A stretch of 64,000 nt of DNA from Cytobacillus eiseniae (lineage in GTDB: Bacteria; Bacillota; Bacilli; Bacillales; Cytobacillaceae): the NCBI RefSeq assembly GCF_017874625.1, contig NZ_JAGIKZ010000001.1:186001-250000 (forward strand). Direction: 5' to 3'. Positions 26,749 to 35,910 of the stretch are shown here, piece by piece (the first letter of the stretch is position 1; every line of letters starts with the position of its first letter). Below the pieces are notes generated by a model. It had not been told where the DNA came from. It ran no database searches and worked only from the letters and a program-made list of their open reading frames with translations. A program made the position numbers and the translations under genes.

Positions 26749-28002
26749 TTAATCCCTCACATCTTTAAGTTTTGGCAAACGACTTTGTCTGCCGAAATGT
26801 CCGAATTTTATATCAATGCTAATCTGAACGTCCATCCCTGGATAGGATTTCATCCAATCAAATTTCTCATATTCCGCAATCGTTGCAAATTTTCTTCGGG
26901 CATGTAACGACCAGCCAAATGGCTCTGATTTATATTCTTCCTGTGTTTTCTTTATGAATTGATTGAACTTATCGTTAAATCGTTCAATTAAGAATTTTTT
27001 TAATTCATTCCTTTTGTCAGCATTCGATGCATAATTTACCATGCTGTGATCGGAAAGAACATCTACTTGTAGAGGAAGATGTACATGAATGGTGGTTGGC
27101 TGTTTATTTACATCCATTTTTATTTTAATATTTTTCAGTTGAGTGATTGTTATAGAAATTTTAAAGTCTTTATTAAACGGATCAGGCAAGGTCGTTAAAA
27201 TATCCGGTGCTTCATCTACTGAGCTTAACAGCCTTGTAATTCTAGTTTCTTCTACTGTTAGTTGATCGATCATTTTCCCTTCCTTAAATAAAGCAGAACC
27301 AATAAATTGTGTTTTATTCGTATTCCCATTTACTTTGAGCTGGCCAGCAAAAATATTATCACTCATATCATCGCCAGATGGAGGGTCTACTTTTTCAGTT
27401 GTCCCAAATATTGCAAGAAATAGATCTGCGTCAGCCTCTGTGATACGCAAATACTTATGAAGAGATGCATCAGAAATTGTTGCCGTTTCAATTCCTCTTT
27501 TAATGATAAAATCAAAATAACGATGGGCTCTCGTCTCTAATTTCGGGCTATTATTAGTAATAAATATGCTGGCATTTTCTTTCGAAACAATCAAATAGGT
27601 GTCCCTTTTAAAGTCTTTATCTTTCGTAGCATCATACATCCAACGAATAAAGTTTTTAGTCTTTGCAAGTTTTTCTGAAACAATTAAATATTTGAGTAAA
27701 TTATAAGATATTTCCTTTGCAATGACTGCATTTGCTTTATTCGTTGAAGAGATAAGATCATTTGTTTCGAATGAAATGATTTCATGTGGAGGTTCATTTG
27801 TCGAACCACCCTGTTGTTGCGTGCCAAACTCAGGATTTGCAATTAAGTAGGTAATGACTAAATTTTCATTTTCTCCCTTGTCTAAACCAATAGCAACAAC
27901 ATATGCCTTTTTCTCAATTTCTTTTTTGTCCCAGCACCCACTTAAAGTGGGAAGAAATATAAATACACAGAGAATTTTAATAAAAAGGTTTCGACTTTTC
28001 AT
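26749..28002 (-). CDS. Spore germinant receptor C subunit (Ger(x)C lipoprotein)
   Basis: A 417-residue lipoprotein with lipobox LSGC (Cys23), followed by the classic mature start CWDKKEIEKKAYVVAIGLD. The three-domain GerC body ends near FGHFGRQSRLPK. It overlaps the B gene by 26 bases. It is about 55 residues longer than the C subunit at 24068 and only distantly similar, so the two receptors are paralogues, not a recent duplication. Confidence 0.93.
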   Translation of the reverse strand: MKSRNLFIKILCVFIFLPTLSGCWDKKEIEKKAYVVAIGLDKGENENLVITYLIANPEFGTQQQGGSTNEPPHEIISFETNDLISSTNKANAVIAKEISYNLLKYLIVSEKLAKTKNFIRWMYDATKDKDFKRDTYLIVSKENASIFITNNSPKLETRAHRYFDFIIKRGIETATISDASLHKYLRITEADADLFLAIFGTTEKVDPPSGDDMSDNIFAGQLKVNGNTNKTQFIGSALFKEGKMIDQLTVEETRITRLLSSVDEAPDILTTLPDPFNKDFKISITITQLKNIKIKMDVNKQPTTIHVHLPLQVDVLSDHSMVNYASNADKRNELKKFLIERFNDKFNQFIKKTQEEYKSEPFGWSLHARRKFATIAEYEKFDWMKSYPGMDVQISIDIKFGHFGRQSRLPKLKDVRD

Positions 28003-29086
28003 TGTTCAAATCTCCTTTAAGTTTTGCAATTAACCATAATAATAATGGGAGGATAAGAAAAAAAGGTGTGGCAAAATGAAGTAATTTTTCTCTTAAATTA
28101 AAAATAACAAAAGTTGGGCTTTCAGGAATTAATCCGATGAATATAATGAGTGTTGCAAGAGTTGGGAGTAAATATTCGTACTTTTTAATTTTGAAAAGGC
28201 TACCAAAGATAATAGCAGTTAAATAGAGATAAAATGTAAACCGAATAAATGACGCAACCAACCAAAATGGATAAAAAAAGGTTTCGATATTTTCTAAAAA
28301 GCCAGCTTCAATATAGCGGATTGTTTCATGATAAGGGAAATTCATCAATCTTACCCCGATGTAATCAAATAATAATGTGTAGGCAGCAAGTGCTAATGAA
28401 AACTCAATAATAATAAAACTAAATGATATCCATATGCCTTTCTTAAAATCCAATTTACTTTTGACAAATGGAAAAATAAACCCTAGATAAAGAAAGTCTG
28501 CAAAAATAGAGGATTTTAGGATACTCCCTTTCAATAATTCCCATTGTCCATTTCCGAGTATAGGAAAAAGAAAATCAAGTTGGCCATGAAAAAAGGTGAG
28601 TACAAGTGAAATAATAAATGAAATTTTTATCCAAAATGTCATAGCCCAGGCGACAGATCCAATATGTTCAATGCCTTTCTTTGCCCCGTAAACACAAACA
28701 ATCATTAATAAAGCATAAATTGCAATAGTAGGTGTTTTTGAAAAATACATTGATGTAATAATATTCGTATAGACTGCTGAATCAACAACAAGTGCAGAAA
28801 AAATGATTAACAGGAGAATGAATATCAGAATAAATCCAAAAAATTTCCCCAATAAGTGAAAAATCACTTCAGCTAAATTTTTGTTTTTATATGCACTCAA
28901 AATGCGAATAATGAGATAAATAGGAATGAACGTTATTACACCAATAATAATGGGTGCCATCCATGCAGCGCTTGCCATTTCTTTAAATAATAAGGTTGGC
29001 GTATCATCACTGAGCTTCGTGCCTGTTGATAAAATGATAATCGCAATGAATTCTCTAATTCCGATCTTTCCTTTTGATTCTTGCAT
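27977..29086 (-). CDS. Spore germinant receptor B subunit (GerB family)
   Basis: A 369-residue permease-like subunit with about ten helices. The N-terminal region KIGIREFIAIIILSTGTKLSDDTP and an extracellular-loop PYHETIRYIEAG are family-like. AGGAG is 7 bases before ATG. It forms a tight operon with the A gene (10-base gap) and C gene (overlap). Confidence 0.92.
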   Translation of the reverse strand: MQESKGKIGIREFIAIIILSTGTKLSDDTPTLLFKEMASAAWMAPIIIGVITFIPIYLIIRILSAYKNKNLAEVIFHLLGKFFGFILIFILLLIIFSALVVDSAVYTNIITSMYFSKTPTIAIYALLMIVCVYGAKKGIEHIGSVAWAMTFWIKISFIISLVLTFFHGQLDFLFPILGNGQWELLKGSILKSSIFADFLYLGFIFPFVKSKLDFKKGIWISFSFIIIEFSLALAAYTLLFDYIGVRLMNFPYHETIRYIEAGFLENIETFFYPFWLVASFIRFTFYLYLTAIIFGSLFKIKKYEYLLPTLATLIIFIGLIPESPTFVIFNLREKLLHFATPFFLILPLLLWLIAKLKGDLNNEKSKPFY

Positions 29087-29096
29087 TTACATTCTC

Positions 29097-30629
29097 CTAA
29101 TTTTTTTTCATATCCTTAGGTTTCAAGTAGCCAGGCCGAAAGATTTCATTTTTTAGAAGCCTTCTAAATAACGTATCCTTTGATGATGTATATTTAGGAG
29201 TCATTGGTGATAAATAGGGTACACCAAATGATTTAAGTGAAACCATATAAAAAAGTCCCATTGTAAAAAATACAGTCATCCCGAAAAAACCAAATAGTCC
29301 TGATGCGATAATGAAACAATATCTTGATAAACGAATGGCAAAGTTCATACTTATATCTGGTACTAAGAAAGAACAAACCCCACCAAGTGCAACAACAATA
29401 ACAACAATAGGACTCACGAGATTTGCTTGAACGGCTGCTTGTCCTAGAATAAGGGCACCAACAATTCCGATCGTTGGTCCAATGGATGAGGGGACACGGA
29501 GACCACCTTCACGAATAAGTCCAAACGCTAGTTCCATCAAAAGAACCTCAATAGTTGCGGGTAAGGGAACCTTTTCCCTTGTTGCTGAAATAGCGAGCAA
29601 TAAATCCGGTGGAATCATTTCAGAATGGAAAGTTGTAATGCCAACATAAATAGCAGATGTAAATAAAGTGATGAAAATAGCAAGCATTCTTAATGCCCGT
29701 GTGAAATTCCCATAAATAAATCGTAAGTAATGGTCTTCAGAAATATGAAAGAAAGACCAAAAAGTCGCGGGTAATATTAAACAATCAGGTGAATTATCCA
29801 TCAGTATGACAATGTATCCATCCTCAACATAGGATGAAGCACGATCAGGTCTTTCTGTATAGAGTATTGTGGGAAATAGGGATAGCTTCCTTTCTTCAAT
29901 ATGCTGTTCTAAAAGGGGAAGATTCTGAATTGAATCCACCTTAAGAGCTTTCACTCGATTTTTTATATTATTGAGTAGCTGCTCATTTGCTAAGTCTTTA
30001 ATATAGACAAGATAAAGAACATTATGAGTTCTTAAGGAAATAGGCACAGATTCGGCAACTAGATTCTCATTCTTTATTCTTCTCCTTATTAATGAAAGAT
30101 TAATGGAAGATTCTTCGGTGAATGCTTCCTTTGGCCCCTTTAGAACGATTTCATTTTCAGAAGATGTAACCCCTCTGTTGTGAATATTGGAGACACTAAT
30201 ACTAAGCGCATAATCGAAGCTATCAATAAATAATACAGCGCTCCCTTTGTTGATTTCATCGACTGCATGTTGAATAATCGAAACTTTAGATATAGCTTGG
30301 ATAGATAGGAGTTCCTCGACTTTACCCGTAGGATTTGAATTGTTCAATAAGGGTTCGAGAACAAATTCATTAACTATTTTCATGTCAGCGATGGTATCAA
30401 TGAGGATAATGGCTGCCTTTTTATTTAAACTGCGAATGTCAAATGTGCGAAAATTTACATCGTTATTAATCGGAAATGAATAAAGTTCTTTAAAAGTAGA
30501 GATTGTTTGTTCAAGGTTTGTATATATTTTTTGAGATTTGATTTCTATTTCTTTCTTATTAGATTTTTCGGGAAAACGAGGTATCTTTTTATTGGATGAA
30601 TAAATTTTTTTTATTATATTTAGCAACAT
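29097..30629 (-). CDS. Spore germinant receptor A subunit (GerA family)
   Basis: A roughly 510-residue A subunit with the same layout as that at 21458: soluble N-terminal half with GPKEAFTEESSINLSLIRRRI and TERPDRASSYVEDGYIVILMDNSPD, then membrane helices with RVPSSIGPTIGIVGALILG. I start it at ATG 30629, since the only candidate ribosome binding site is a run of nine G (30634-30642) immediately upstream. The in-frame ATG at 30644 has its own G inside that run and no site before it. Slippage in the G9 tract would change the initiation spacing. Confidence 0.92.
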   Translation of the reverse strand: MLLNIIKKIYSSNKKIPRFPEKSNKKEIEIKSQKIYTNLEQTISTFKELYSFPINNDVNFRTFDIRSLNKKAAIILIDTIADMKIVNEFVLEPLLNNSNPTGKVEELLSIQAISKVSIIQHAVDEINKGSAVLFIDSFDYALSISVSNIHNRGVTSSENEIVLKGPKEAFTEESSINLSLIRRRIKNENLVAESVPISLRTHNVLYLVYIKDLANEQLLNNIKNRVKALKVDSIQNLPLLEQHIEERKLSLFPTILYTERPDRASSYVEDGYIVILMDNSPDCLILPATFWSFFHISEDHYLRFIYGNFTRALRMLAIFITLFTSAIYVGITTFHSEMIPPDLLLAISATREKVPLPATIEVLLMELAFGLIREGGLRVPSSIGPTIGIVGALILGQAAVQANLVSPIVVIVVALGGVCSFLVPDISMNFAIRLSRYCFIIASGLFGFFGMTVFFTMGLFYMVSLKSFGVPYLSPMTPKYTSSKDTLFRRLLKNEIFRPGYLKPKDMKKN

Positions 30630-30898
30630 ATTTCCCCCCCCCATTTATAAGTTGCCACTATCTGTAAAAACTTATGTGATAAAAATGGGGTCAATTAATC
30701 CTGGAGTTTTGTAAAAATAATGGAGTGAGTGTATTCGTATGAATGTATTTTAGCTTGAAAAGTTATAGATCGAGATTTAAAATTACTTTTTAGGTAGGTT
30801 GCCATAATATATGTCATATTTTCGAAAAATAAGGATACTATTTAATTGAAGCTTTCAATACATTGAAAGTGATTAAAAAGGCAGGGAGGAAGTATTTG

Positions 30899-31159
30899 AT
30901 GGAGATATCCTTAGGCTTGCTTATATCAGTTGCGATTACGATCTATTTAGTTATCGATGCACCGAAGCACAATAAAAGCCCTGTTCTATGGGGGATACTC
31001 GGTTTTTTCCTTGGATTTTTAGGACTAGGAATATATTTAGTCGTTACAGGGAGAAAAGTTTTGGGATGGATTATTATCGCTTTATTTATCGCCTTTATCA
31101 TTATTATTCTTTTATTTTTTGCCTTTATTATTACTGCGCTTTTTAATTTTGGCTATTAA
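30899..31159 (+). CDS. Small three-helix membrane protein, unknown
   Basis: An 86-residue protein from ATG 30899, chosen because GGGAGGA (30884-30890) is 8 bases upstream; TTG 30863 would place the site inside the gene. Helices at about 5-20, 29-50 and 56-82; a VTGRKVLGW linker joins the last two. No family recognised. The upstream gap 30643-30898 shows no gene. Confidence 0.6.
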   Translation: MEISLGLLISVAITIYLVIDAPKHNKSPVLWGILGFFLGFLGLGIYLVVTGRKVLGWIIIALFIAFIIIILLFFAFIITALFNFGY

Positions 31160-31183
31160 ATAAGCAGCGCGAGAAATGAATTC

Positions 31184-31226
31184 AAAAAAAGGATTTGCCC
31201 AGCTTCTGCTGTGTAAATCCTTTTTT
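31184..31226. terminator. Bidirectional intrinsic terminator
   Basis: Arms AAAAAAGGATTT and AAATCCTTTTTT around an 18-base loop; T-runs on both strands serve both convergent genes. Confidence 0.85.
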
Positions 31227-31239
31227 ACATTCAAAACGA

Positions 31240-31887
31240 TTAAATTACATATAAGAATACACAAAGAAAATGTGAGAAACTCCCGAACATGATAAAGATA
31301 TGGAAGATCTCATGAAACCCAAAATACTTAAATTCAAGAAATTTTGGTTTGATTGCATAGATGGCTCCACCTATTGTGTACAGCACACCACCAAGAATTA
31401 ATAGACCAAGGCCTGTTGGACTTAATGTTTCTGATAGAGGAGAAAATGCAAATATAATGATCCAGCCCATTGCGATATATAGGGTAGTTGATAGCCATCT
31501 TGGACAATTAAACCAAATCATTTTAAAGAGAATACCTGAAACAGCAACGATTGTAACGATGGAAAATAATAACCATCCAGTTACACCGTTTAAAGAAATG
31601 AGACAAAATGGTGTGTAGGATCCAGCAATCAAGACAAAAATCATTGAATGATCAAGCCGTCTGAGAAAAGAGATGACCTTATCCTTAGCAATAACCATAT
31701 GATAGGTCGCAGATGCTGAATATAGCAGAATCATACTAATTCCGAAAATTGTAACAGCAGTAATGACTAAGGCAGAGGTATTTGTGCTTGCCGCTTTAAT
31801 AACCATAGCAAGTAAACCGATAAACGACAAAATGGCTCCAGCAAGATGTGTGAGTCCATTAATGGGCTCTCGAATATAAGATGTCAT
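31240..31887 (-). CDS. Hemolysin III / PAQR-family membrane protein
   Basis: A 215-residue, seven-helix protein of the YqfA/hemolysin III group. Motifs: EPINGLTHLAGAI at the N-terminus, LDHSMIFVLIAGSYTPFCL, and FHEIFHIFIMFGSFSHF near the C-terminus. These carry the metal-binding Ser/Asp/His pattern of PAQR proteins. Bacterial members are linked to membrane fluidity homeostasis; the hemolysin name is historical. GAGGAGG precedes ATG. Its promoter (TTGACT-N17-TATGAT) is followed by a palindrome at the transcription start. Confidence 0.92.
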   Translation of the reverse strand: MTSYIREPINGLTHLAGAILSFIGLLAMVIKAASTNTSALVITAVTIFGISMILLYSASATYHMVIAKDKVISFLRRLDHSMIFVLIAGSYTPFCLISLNGVTGWLLFSIVTIVAVSGILFKMIWFNCPRWLSTTLYIAMGWIIIFAFSPLSETLSPTGLGLLILGGVLYTIGGAIYAIKPKFLEFKYFGFHEIFHIFIMFGSFSHFLCVFLYVI

Positions 31888-31909
31888 AAGTAAATCCTCC
31901 TCTAAAACT

Positions 31910-31962
31910 TAAGTAGTTTCGATAACTACTTGTAATCATATAACTATTTCTTTAAGTAGTCA
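31910..31962 (-). promoter_or_regulatory. hlyIII promoter with AAGTAGTT operator
   Basis: Minus strand TTGACT (31962-31957), 17 bases, TATGAT (31939-31934). A palindrome AAGTAGTT-N5-AACTACTT (31910-31930) spans the predicted start site at about 31927. A further half-site AAGTAGT (31953-31959) touches the -35. The divergent neighbour encodes a DUF1836 protein, a candidate binder. Confidence 0.7.
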
Positions 31963-32030
31963 ACATTTACATTCTTGTATTTTTTAAGTAAAATTTAATA
32001 AAAGAATAATGGAGCAGAGGTTATCGATAA

Positions 32031-32642
32031 ATGGAAAATTTACAGCAAATGATTATAGATTTAGAATTGCACAATCAAATTACATTAGAAGATATGCCTC
32101 AAATTGATTTATATATGGATCAAGTGATTCAGTTGTTTGAAAATCAATTTGGAGGAAGTAAGCGAAATGAGGATGAAAAGGTATTAACAAAAACGATGAT
32201 TAATAACTATGCAAAAGGAAAATTGTTTTTCCCTATTAAGAATAAAAAGTATTCAAAAGATCATTTAATTTTAATCAGCTTAATCTATCAGTTAAAAGGG
32301 GCTTTATCGATCAATGACATTAAAGATACTCTATTACTAATTAATGAAAAAACGTTAGCATCAGATTTTGCTTTGGAGCATTTTTATGAAAGTTATCTTC
32401 AAATTGTGAAGAAAAACGTCGAGCGTTTTAATGAAAATGTATCAGTCATTTCAAGCGATGTGAAAAAAGAGATTGAAGAAATGAAAGACTTAGATCAGGA
32501 TCGGCTAGAAAAGATTATGATGATTTCATCGCTATCAAATATGAGTAATTTTTATCGTAGAGCTGCGGAGAAGCTTGTGGATGAGCTAGGTGCTAATAAG
32601 GAACTAAAAGAAAAGAAAAAAAATCAGTCTGATAAGCAGTGA
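32031..32642 (+). CDS. DUF1836 protein, putative DNA-binding regulator
   Basis: A 203-residue protein of the DUF1836 family, recognised by the acidic N-terminus with ITLEDMPQIDLYMDQV and the KVLTKTMINNYAKGKLFFPIKNKKYSKDHL block, which reads like a MerR-type winged helix (KTMINNY...). The rest is helical and charged. It is divergent from the hemolysin III gene across a palindromic operator, suggesting it may regulate that gene; no experimental basis is known to me. A terminator overlaps its last codons. Confidence 0.8.
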   Translation: MENLQQMIIDLELHNQITLEDMPQIDLYMDQVIQLFENQFGGSKRNEDEKVLTKTMINNYAKGKLFFPIKNKKYSKDHLILISLIYQLKGALSINDIKDTLLLINEKTLASDFALEHFYESYLQIVKKNVERFNENVSVISSDVKKEIEEMKDLDQDRLEKIMMISSLSNMSNFYRRAAEKLVDELGANKELKEKKKNQSDKQ

Positions 32643-32667
32643 AATGCTTGTTAGACTGGTTTTTTTT
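32625..32667 (+). terminator. Intrinsic terminator overlapping DUF1836 stop
   Basis: A 14-bp stem CAGTCTGATAAGCA / TGCTTGTTAGACTG with one mismatch, a 6-base loop and T7-8. Confidence 0.85.
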
Positions 32668-32745
32668 GTACAAATATTGCTCGCAACAACTTAAATCACA
32701 ATTAAGTATAGTTCTTCACAAATCCTTCACAGATTATGTATTCCT

Positions 32746-32788
32746 TGTGAGATATATCACCAAAATTGCGGATTAAAATCATTATTAT
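32746..32788 (+). promoter_or_regulatory. FNR-type box and nirK promoter
   Basis: TGTGA-GATATA-TCACC (32746-32761) matches the FNR/CRP-class consensus TGTGA-N6-TCACA at nine of ten positions. A TATTAT -10 lies at 32783-32788, predicting a start near 32795, so the box is centred at -41.5, the classic class II activation site. Anaerobic induction by Fnr is expected. Confidence 0.8.
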
Positions 32789-32827
32789 AAAAGTATGAAA
32801 TACAAACAAAAAGAGGGGGAAACACAA

Positions 32828-33886
32828 ATGAAAAAAGGTGTAAAAATTCTTCTTACTTCAGCATTAGGAATCGGACTTTTAACTGGTTGTAATCAAGAAA
32901 CAAGTACGGAAAAAGTGGATGCAGAACAAAAAGTATTAGCAGCGGAAAAAGGGGAAGTAGAGGTTATTAAACCACATCAAGGCTTAAATCAAGAGCCTAT
33001 ACCTTTAAAAGTTGAAAGAGTAGGTCCATCAGAGGTTAACGTAGAAATGACATCTCAAATAACAGACATTGAAATAGACAAAGGCAAAGTATACAAAGCT
33101 TGGACATTTAACGGTGAAGCACCAGGCCCAGTAGTTGTTGTAAATGAAGGAGATACAATCAACTTTACATTAAAAAACATGGATCCTGCAATTCCACATA
33201 GCATGGATTTTCACGCAGTACACGCAGCACCTTCAAAAGACTTTACAAATGTAGAGCCAGATGATACAGGAACATTTAGCTATCCAGCAAATAACCCAGG
33301 CGTATTCATGTATCACTGTGGTACCGCTCCAGTACTTTCTCATGTTGCAAACGGAATGCATGGAACAATTATTGTAAAACCAAAAGATGGCTATCCAACT
33401 GATAATGAAATAGATAAAGAGTTTGTGATTATCCAAAACGAATGGTATAAATACAATGATTTAGAAGATTTCACAAATGGAGTTCCTAGTCATGTAGTGT
33501 TTTCTGCAAAAGCATTAAAAGAAGGCGACAGAAACACAAATGGTGACACATTCTCATTAAAAGAGGAACCATTATTAGCAAAAGTTGGCGACAGAGTTAG
33601 ATTCTATATCAATAACGTTGGTCCGAACGAAGTAAGCTCATTCCATGTAATTGGGACTGTCTTCGATAATGTGTATATGGACGGCAATCCATATAACCAT
33701 ATGAAAGGTCTCCAAACTGTATTGCTACCTGCTAGTGGTGGAGCAGTTGTAGAATTTACAGTGACACGAGAAGGAAGCTACCCGTTCGTTACTCATCAAT
33801 TCAATCATTCACAAAAAGGTGCTGCAGCCATATTAAAAGTAACTAAAGATGGTAAAGATGACGGCACAGCTACAATGAGTCATTAA
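32828..33886 (+). CDS. nirK: Copper-containing nitrite reductase, lipoprotein form
   Basis: Reduces nitrite to NO on the outer face of the membrane. Two cupredoxin domains, 352 residues from ATG 32828 (GAGGGGGA upstream; the in-frame ATG at 32795 is at the predicted transcription start). Lipobox LLTGC at Cys21. By pattern, type 1 copper ligands are His124, Cys164, His172 and Met177; type 2 ligands His129, His163 and His323; catalytic Asp127 and His273. This matches the membrane-anchored NirK of Gram-positive denitrifiers such as Geobacillus. NosDLYF genes follow after a terminator. No cytochrome c partner gene is adjacent. Confidence 0.96.
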   Translation: MKKGVKILLTSALGIGLLTGCNQETSTEKVDAEQKVLAAEKGEVEVIKPHQGLNQEPIPLKVERVGPSEVNVEMTSQITDIEIDKGKVYKAWTFNGEAPGPVVVVNEGDTINFTLKNMDPAIPHSMDFHAVHAAPSKDFTNVEPDDTGTFSYPANNPGVFMYHCGTAPVLSHVANGMHGTIIVKPKDGYPTDNEIDKEFVIIQNEWYKYNDLEDFTNGVPSHVVFSAKALKEGDRNTNGDTFSLKEEPLLAKVGDRVRFYINNVGPNEVSSFHVIGTVFDNVYMDGNPYNHMKGLQTVLLPASGGAVVEFTVTREGSYPFVTHQFNHSQKGAAAILKVTKDGKDDGTATMSH

Positions 33887-33956
33887 TAAGTATGTAAACA
33901 ACACAACCATATTATATATAAAATAAATGAAAATGTGAACCCTTTTTAACAAATTT

Positions 33957-34013
33957 AAGGGCAGTTTATTCCCCTATTAGTAATTATAGAATAATTGGGA
34001 GTACTGCCCTTTT
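33957..34013 (+). terminator. Intrinsic terminator between nirK and nosD
   Basis: Arms AAGGGCAGT / ACTGCCCTT with an AT-rich loop of about 37 bases and TTTT. It probably attenuates, not abolishes, readthrough into nosD. Confidence 0.65.
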
Positions 34014-34051
34014 CAACTATTGTCGAAATGTGTAGGGCGGGTGAGGCTTAC

Positions 34052-35410
34052 ATGTATAATAAAATTGTTTTTTTACTTCTCTTATTATGGGTCGGTTTTA
34101 CAGGAAGAACATATGCAGAAGAACTGATTGTTAAAAATAGTTCTGAACTCGAACAAGCATTAAATACTCAAAGTGCCGAAGTTATTAAGATGGTACCTGG
34201 TATATACGAAGGCATCTTTAATATTAAGTACCCAGTTCATCTTATTGGTGAAGAGGGTGTAAAGCTAGTCGGACCGTATAATGGCGATGTTCTAACAATT
34301 GATGCGGATGATGTCGTTGTTGAAGGCCTTCATATAGAAGGCAGTGGTTCTCAAAATGCAGGAATTTATGTAAAGGGAAATCGTTCAATTATTCATCAAA
34401 ATATCATCAAGAATGCTTTTCATGGCATTTATGCAAAGGAAAGCTATGGACATCGTATTGAAAACAACGTAGTCACAAGCTTTGATGACAAAAAAAAGCA
34501 TAAGGGCTATGGCATTTATGTAGTAAAAGCGCCCAATTCAAGTATCGTTAGTAATTATGTATATGATACACAGGATGGCGTATATGTTTCTTATTCAGAT
34601 TTCTGTGAAGTCCGAGCCAATAAAATGATAAAAGCAAGATATGGTGTTCATACGATGGATTCAAAGTCAGTCCTCATTTCACAAAATGAGGTGCGGGAAA
34701 GTGTGAATGGCCTTATGATCATGCAAAGCAATGAGGTTTCAATTATAAACAATTTCTTTTACCTAAACACGAAAATCGATGGTGCTGGGATGTTTATCTT
34801 TGATACATTTGATTCTAAGGTTTCATCAAATATGATGAATGGAAATTTTAAAGGAATTATCATGGAAAATGCAAAGCGCAATACATTGGAATTCAACACA
34901 TTTATCGGAAATAATACAGGATTGGAATTAGGAGAAGCAACAGATGGGAATACAATCTATCTGAATAATTTTTACCATAATACGAGACAAATTATTTCAG
35001 AAAAGGACCAAGAGAACCAATTCAATCTTGATAATTATGGAAATTATTATGATGACCATGGGTCACTTAATTTAAATAAGGATCATCTTGTAGACTTTGC
35101 ATATAAAAGTGGAGATGTGTTTTACAACATGACGAGGAAGGAACCAGTTTTGAATATTTTTTATCAAAGCCCAGCAGTTGAGCTATGGAATATGATTGAA
35201 CAATATACACCGATGCCATCTGATTCCTTTATCATTGATGATTCACCATTAGTAAAGCCAGCTCCCGTGAGTTGGAATGAGCAAAAGACGGAAAAGTCTT
35301 TTCTATCCAATCCGACATTTGATTGGATACAAATCTTCTGTTTTCTAGTCATCTTAACTAGTTCTGTATATATTTTATTGAAATTTGGGAGGGAACGTCA
35401 TGAAATTTAA
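34052..35410 (+). CDS. nosD: NosD-like copper/sulfur maturation protein
   Basis: An exported parallel beta-helix protein (CASH/NosD repeats) needed for assembling the Cu sites of nitrous oxide reductase. Signal peptide 1-22 (FLLLLLWVGFTGRTYAEE), then about twelve repeats with units such as NSIVSNYVYDTQDGVYVSYSDF and NTFIGNNTGLELGEATDGNTIYLNN, and a C-terminal membrane helix (about 430-447) that anchors it. Start ATG 34052 is set by the GGTGAGG upstream; an in-frame ATG at 33995 lies within the preceding terminator. It overlaps nosL by 11 bases. Confidence 0.92.
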   Translation: MYNKIVFLLLLLWVGFTGRTYAEELIVKNSSELEQALNTQSAEVIKMVPGIYEGIFNIKYPVHLIGEEGVKLVGPYNGDVLTIDADDVVVEGLHIEGSGSQNAGIYVKGNRSIIHQNIIKNAFHGIYAKESYGHRIENNVVTSFDDKKKHKGYGIYVVKAPNSSIVSNYVYDTQDGVYVSYSDFCEVRANKMIKARYGVHTMDSKSVLISQNEVRESVNGLMIMQSNEVSIINNFFYLNTKIDGAGMFIFDTFDSKVSSNMMNGNFKGIIMENAKRNTLEFNTFIGNNTGLELGEATDGNTIYLNNFYHNTRQIISEKDQENQFNLDNYGNYYDDHGSLNLNKDHLVDFAYKSGDVFYNMTRKEPVLNIFYQSPAVELWNMIEQYTPMPSDSFIIDDSPLVKPAPVSWNEQKTEKSFLSNPTFDWIQIFCFLVILTSSVYILLKFGRERHEI

Positions 35411-35876
35411 AGGATTTTTCTTAATGATCATGCTTGCAGTCGTACTTGCAGCCTGCAGCAATTCGAAGGCTGCAGCCCCAGTTGAAATAAAGGCAAACGA
35501 AGACTCTTGTGATGCTTGTAAAATGGGGATTGAAGATTTGCAATCTGCAGGTCAAATTATTATGGATGATGGCAAACCACTTCTTTTTGATGATATCGGT
35601 TGTATGATTGATTATATACAAACACATAATCCTGCCTATGAAGCTGCTTTTGTTCATGACTATCAATCAAAGGAATGGATTGATTTTGATAAAAGTACAT
35701 TTGTACAAGATTCTGGTATTGAAAGTCCTATGAGTTATGGAATTGCCGCATTTGAAGTAGAAGAAAATGCAAATGAATTTCATCAAAATCATGGGGGGAT
35801 GAAGTACACCCATGATGAATTAATAAAAATTGATCTGAAAAGCATAAAAAAAGGTGACATGGAGCATGGACATTAA
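35400..35876 (+). CDS. nosL: NosL copper chaperone lipoprotein
   Basis: A 158-residue lipoprotein: lipobox LAAC at Cys19, then the NosL domain with DSCDACKMGI (Cu(I) ligand region), LFDDIGCMIDY and a His/Met-rich C-terminus (MEHGH). Delivers Cu(I) for nitrous oxide reductase or related sites. GGGAGGGA is 5 bases before ATG 35400. It is translationally coupled to nosD. Confidence 0.93.
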   Translation: MKFKGFFLMIMLAVVLAACSNSKAAAPVEIKANEDSCDACKMGIEDLQSAGQIIMDDGKPLLFDDIGCMIDYIQTHNPAYEAAFVHDYQSKEWIDFDKSTFVQDSGIESPMSYGIAAFEVEENANEFHQNHGGMKYTHDELIKIDLKSIKKGDMEHGH

Positions 35877-35910
35877 AAAGTTCTAGCTTGCGAGAAGGAG
35901 GCGCTGGATA

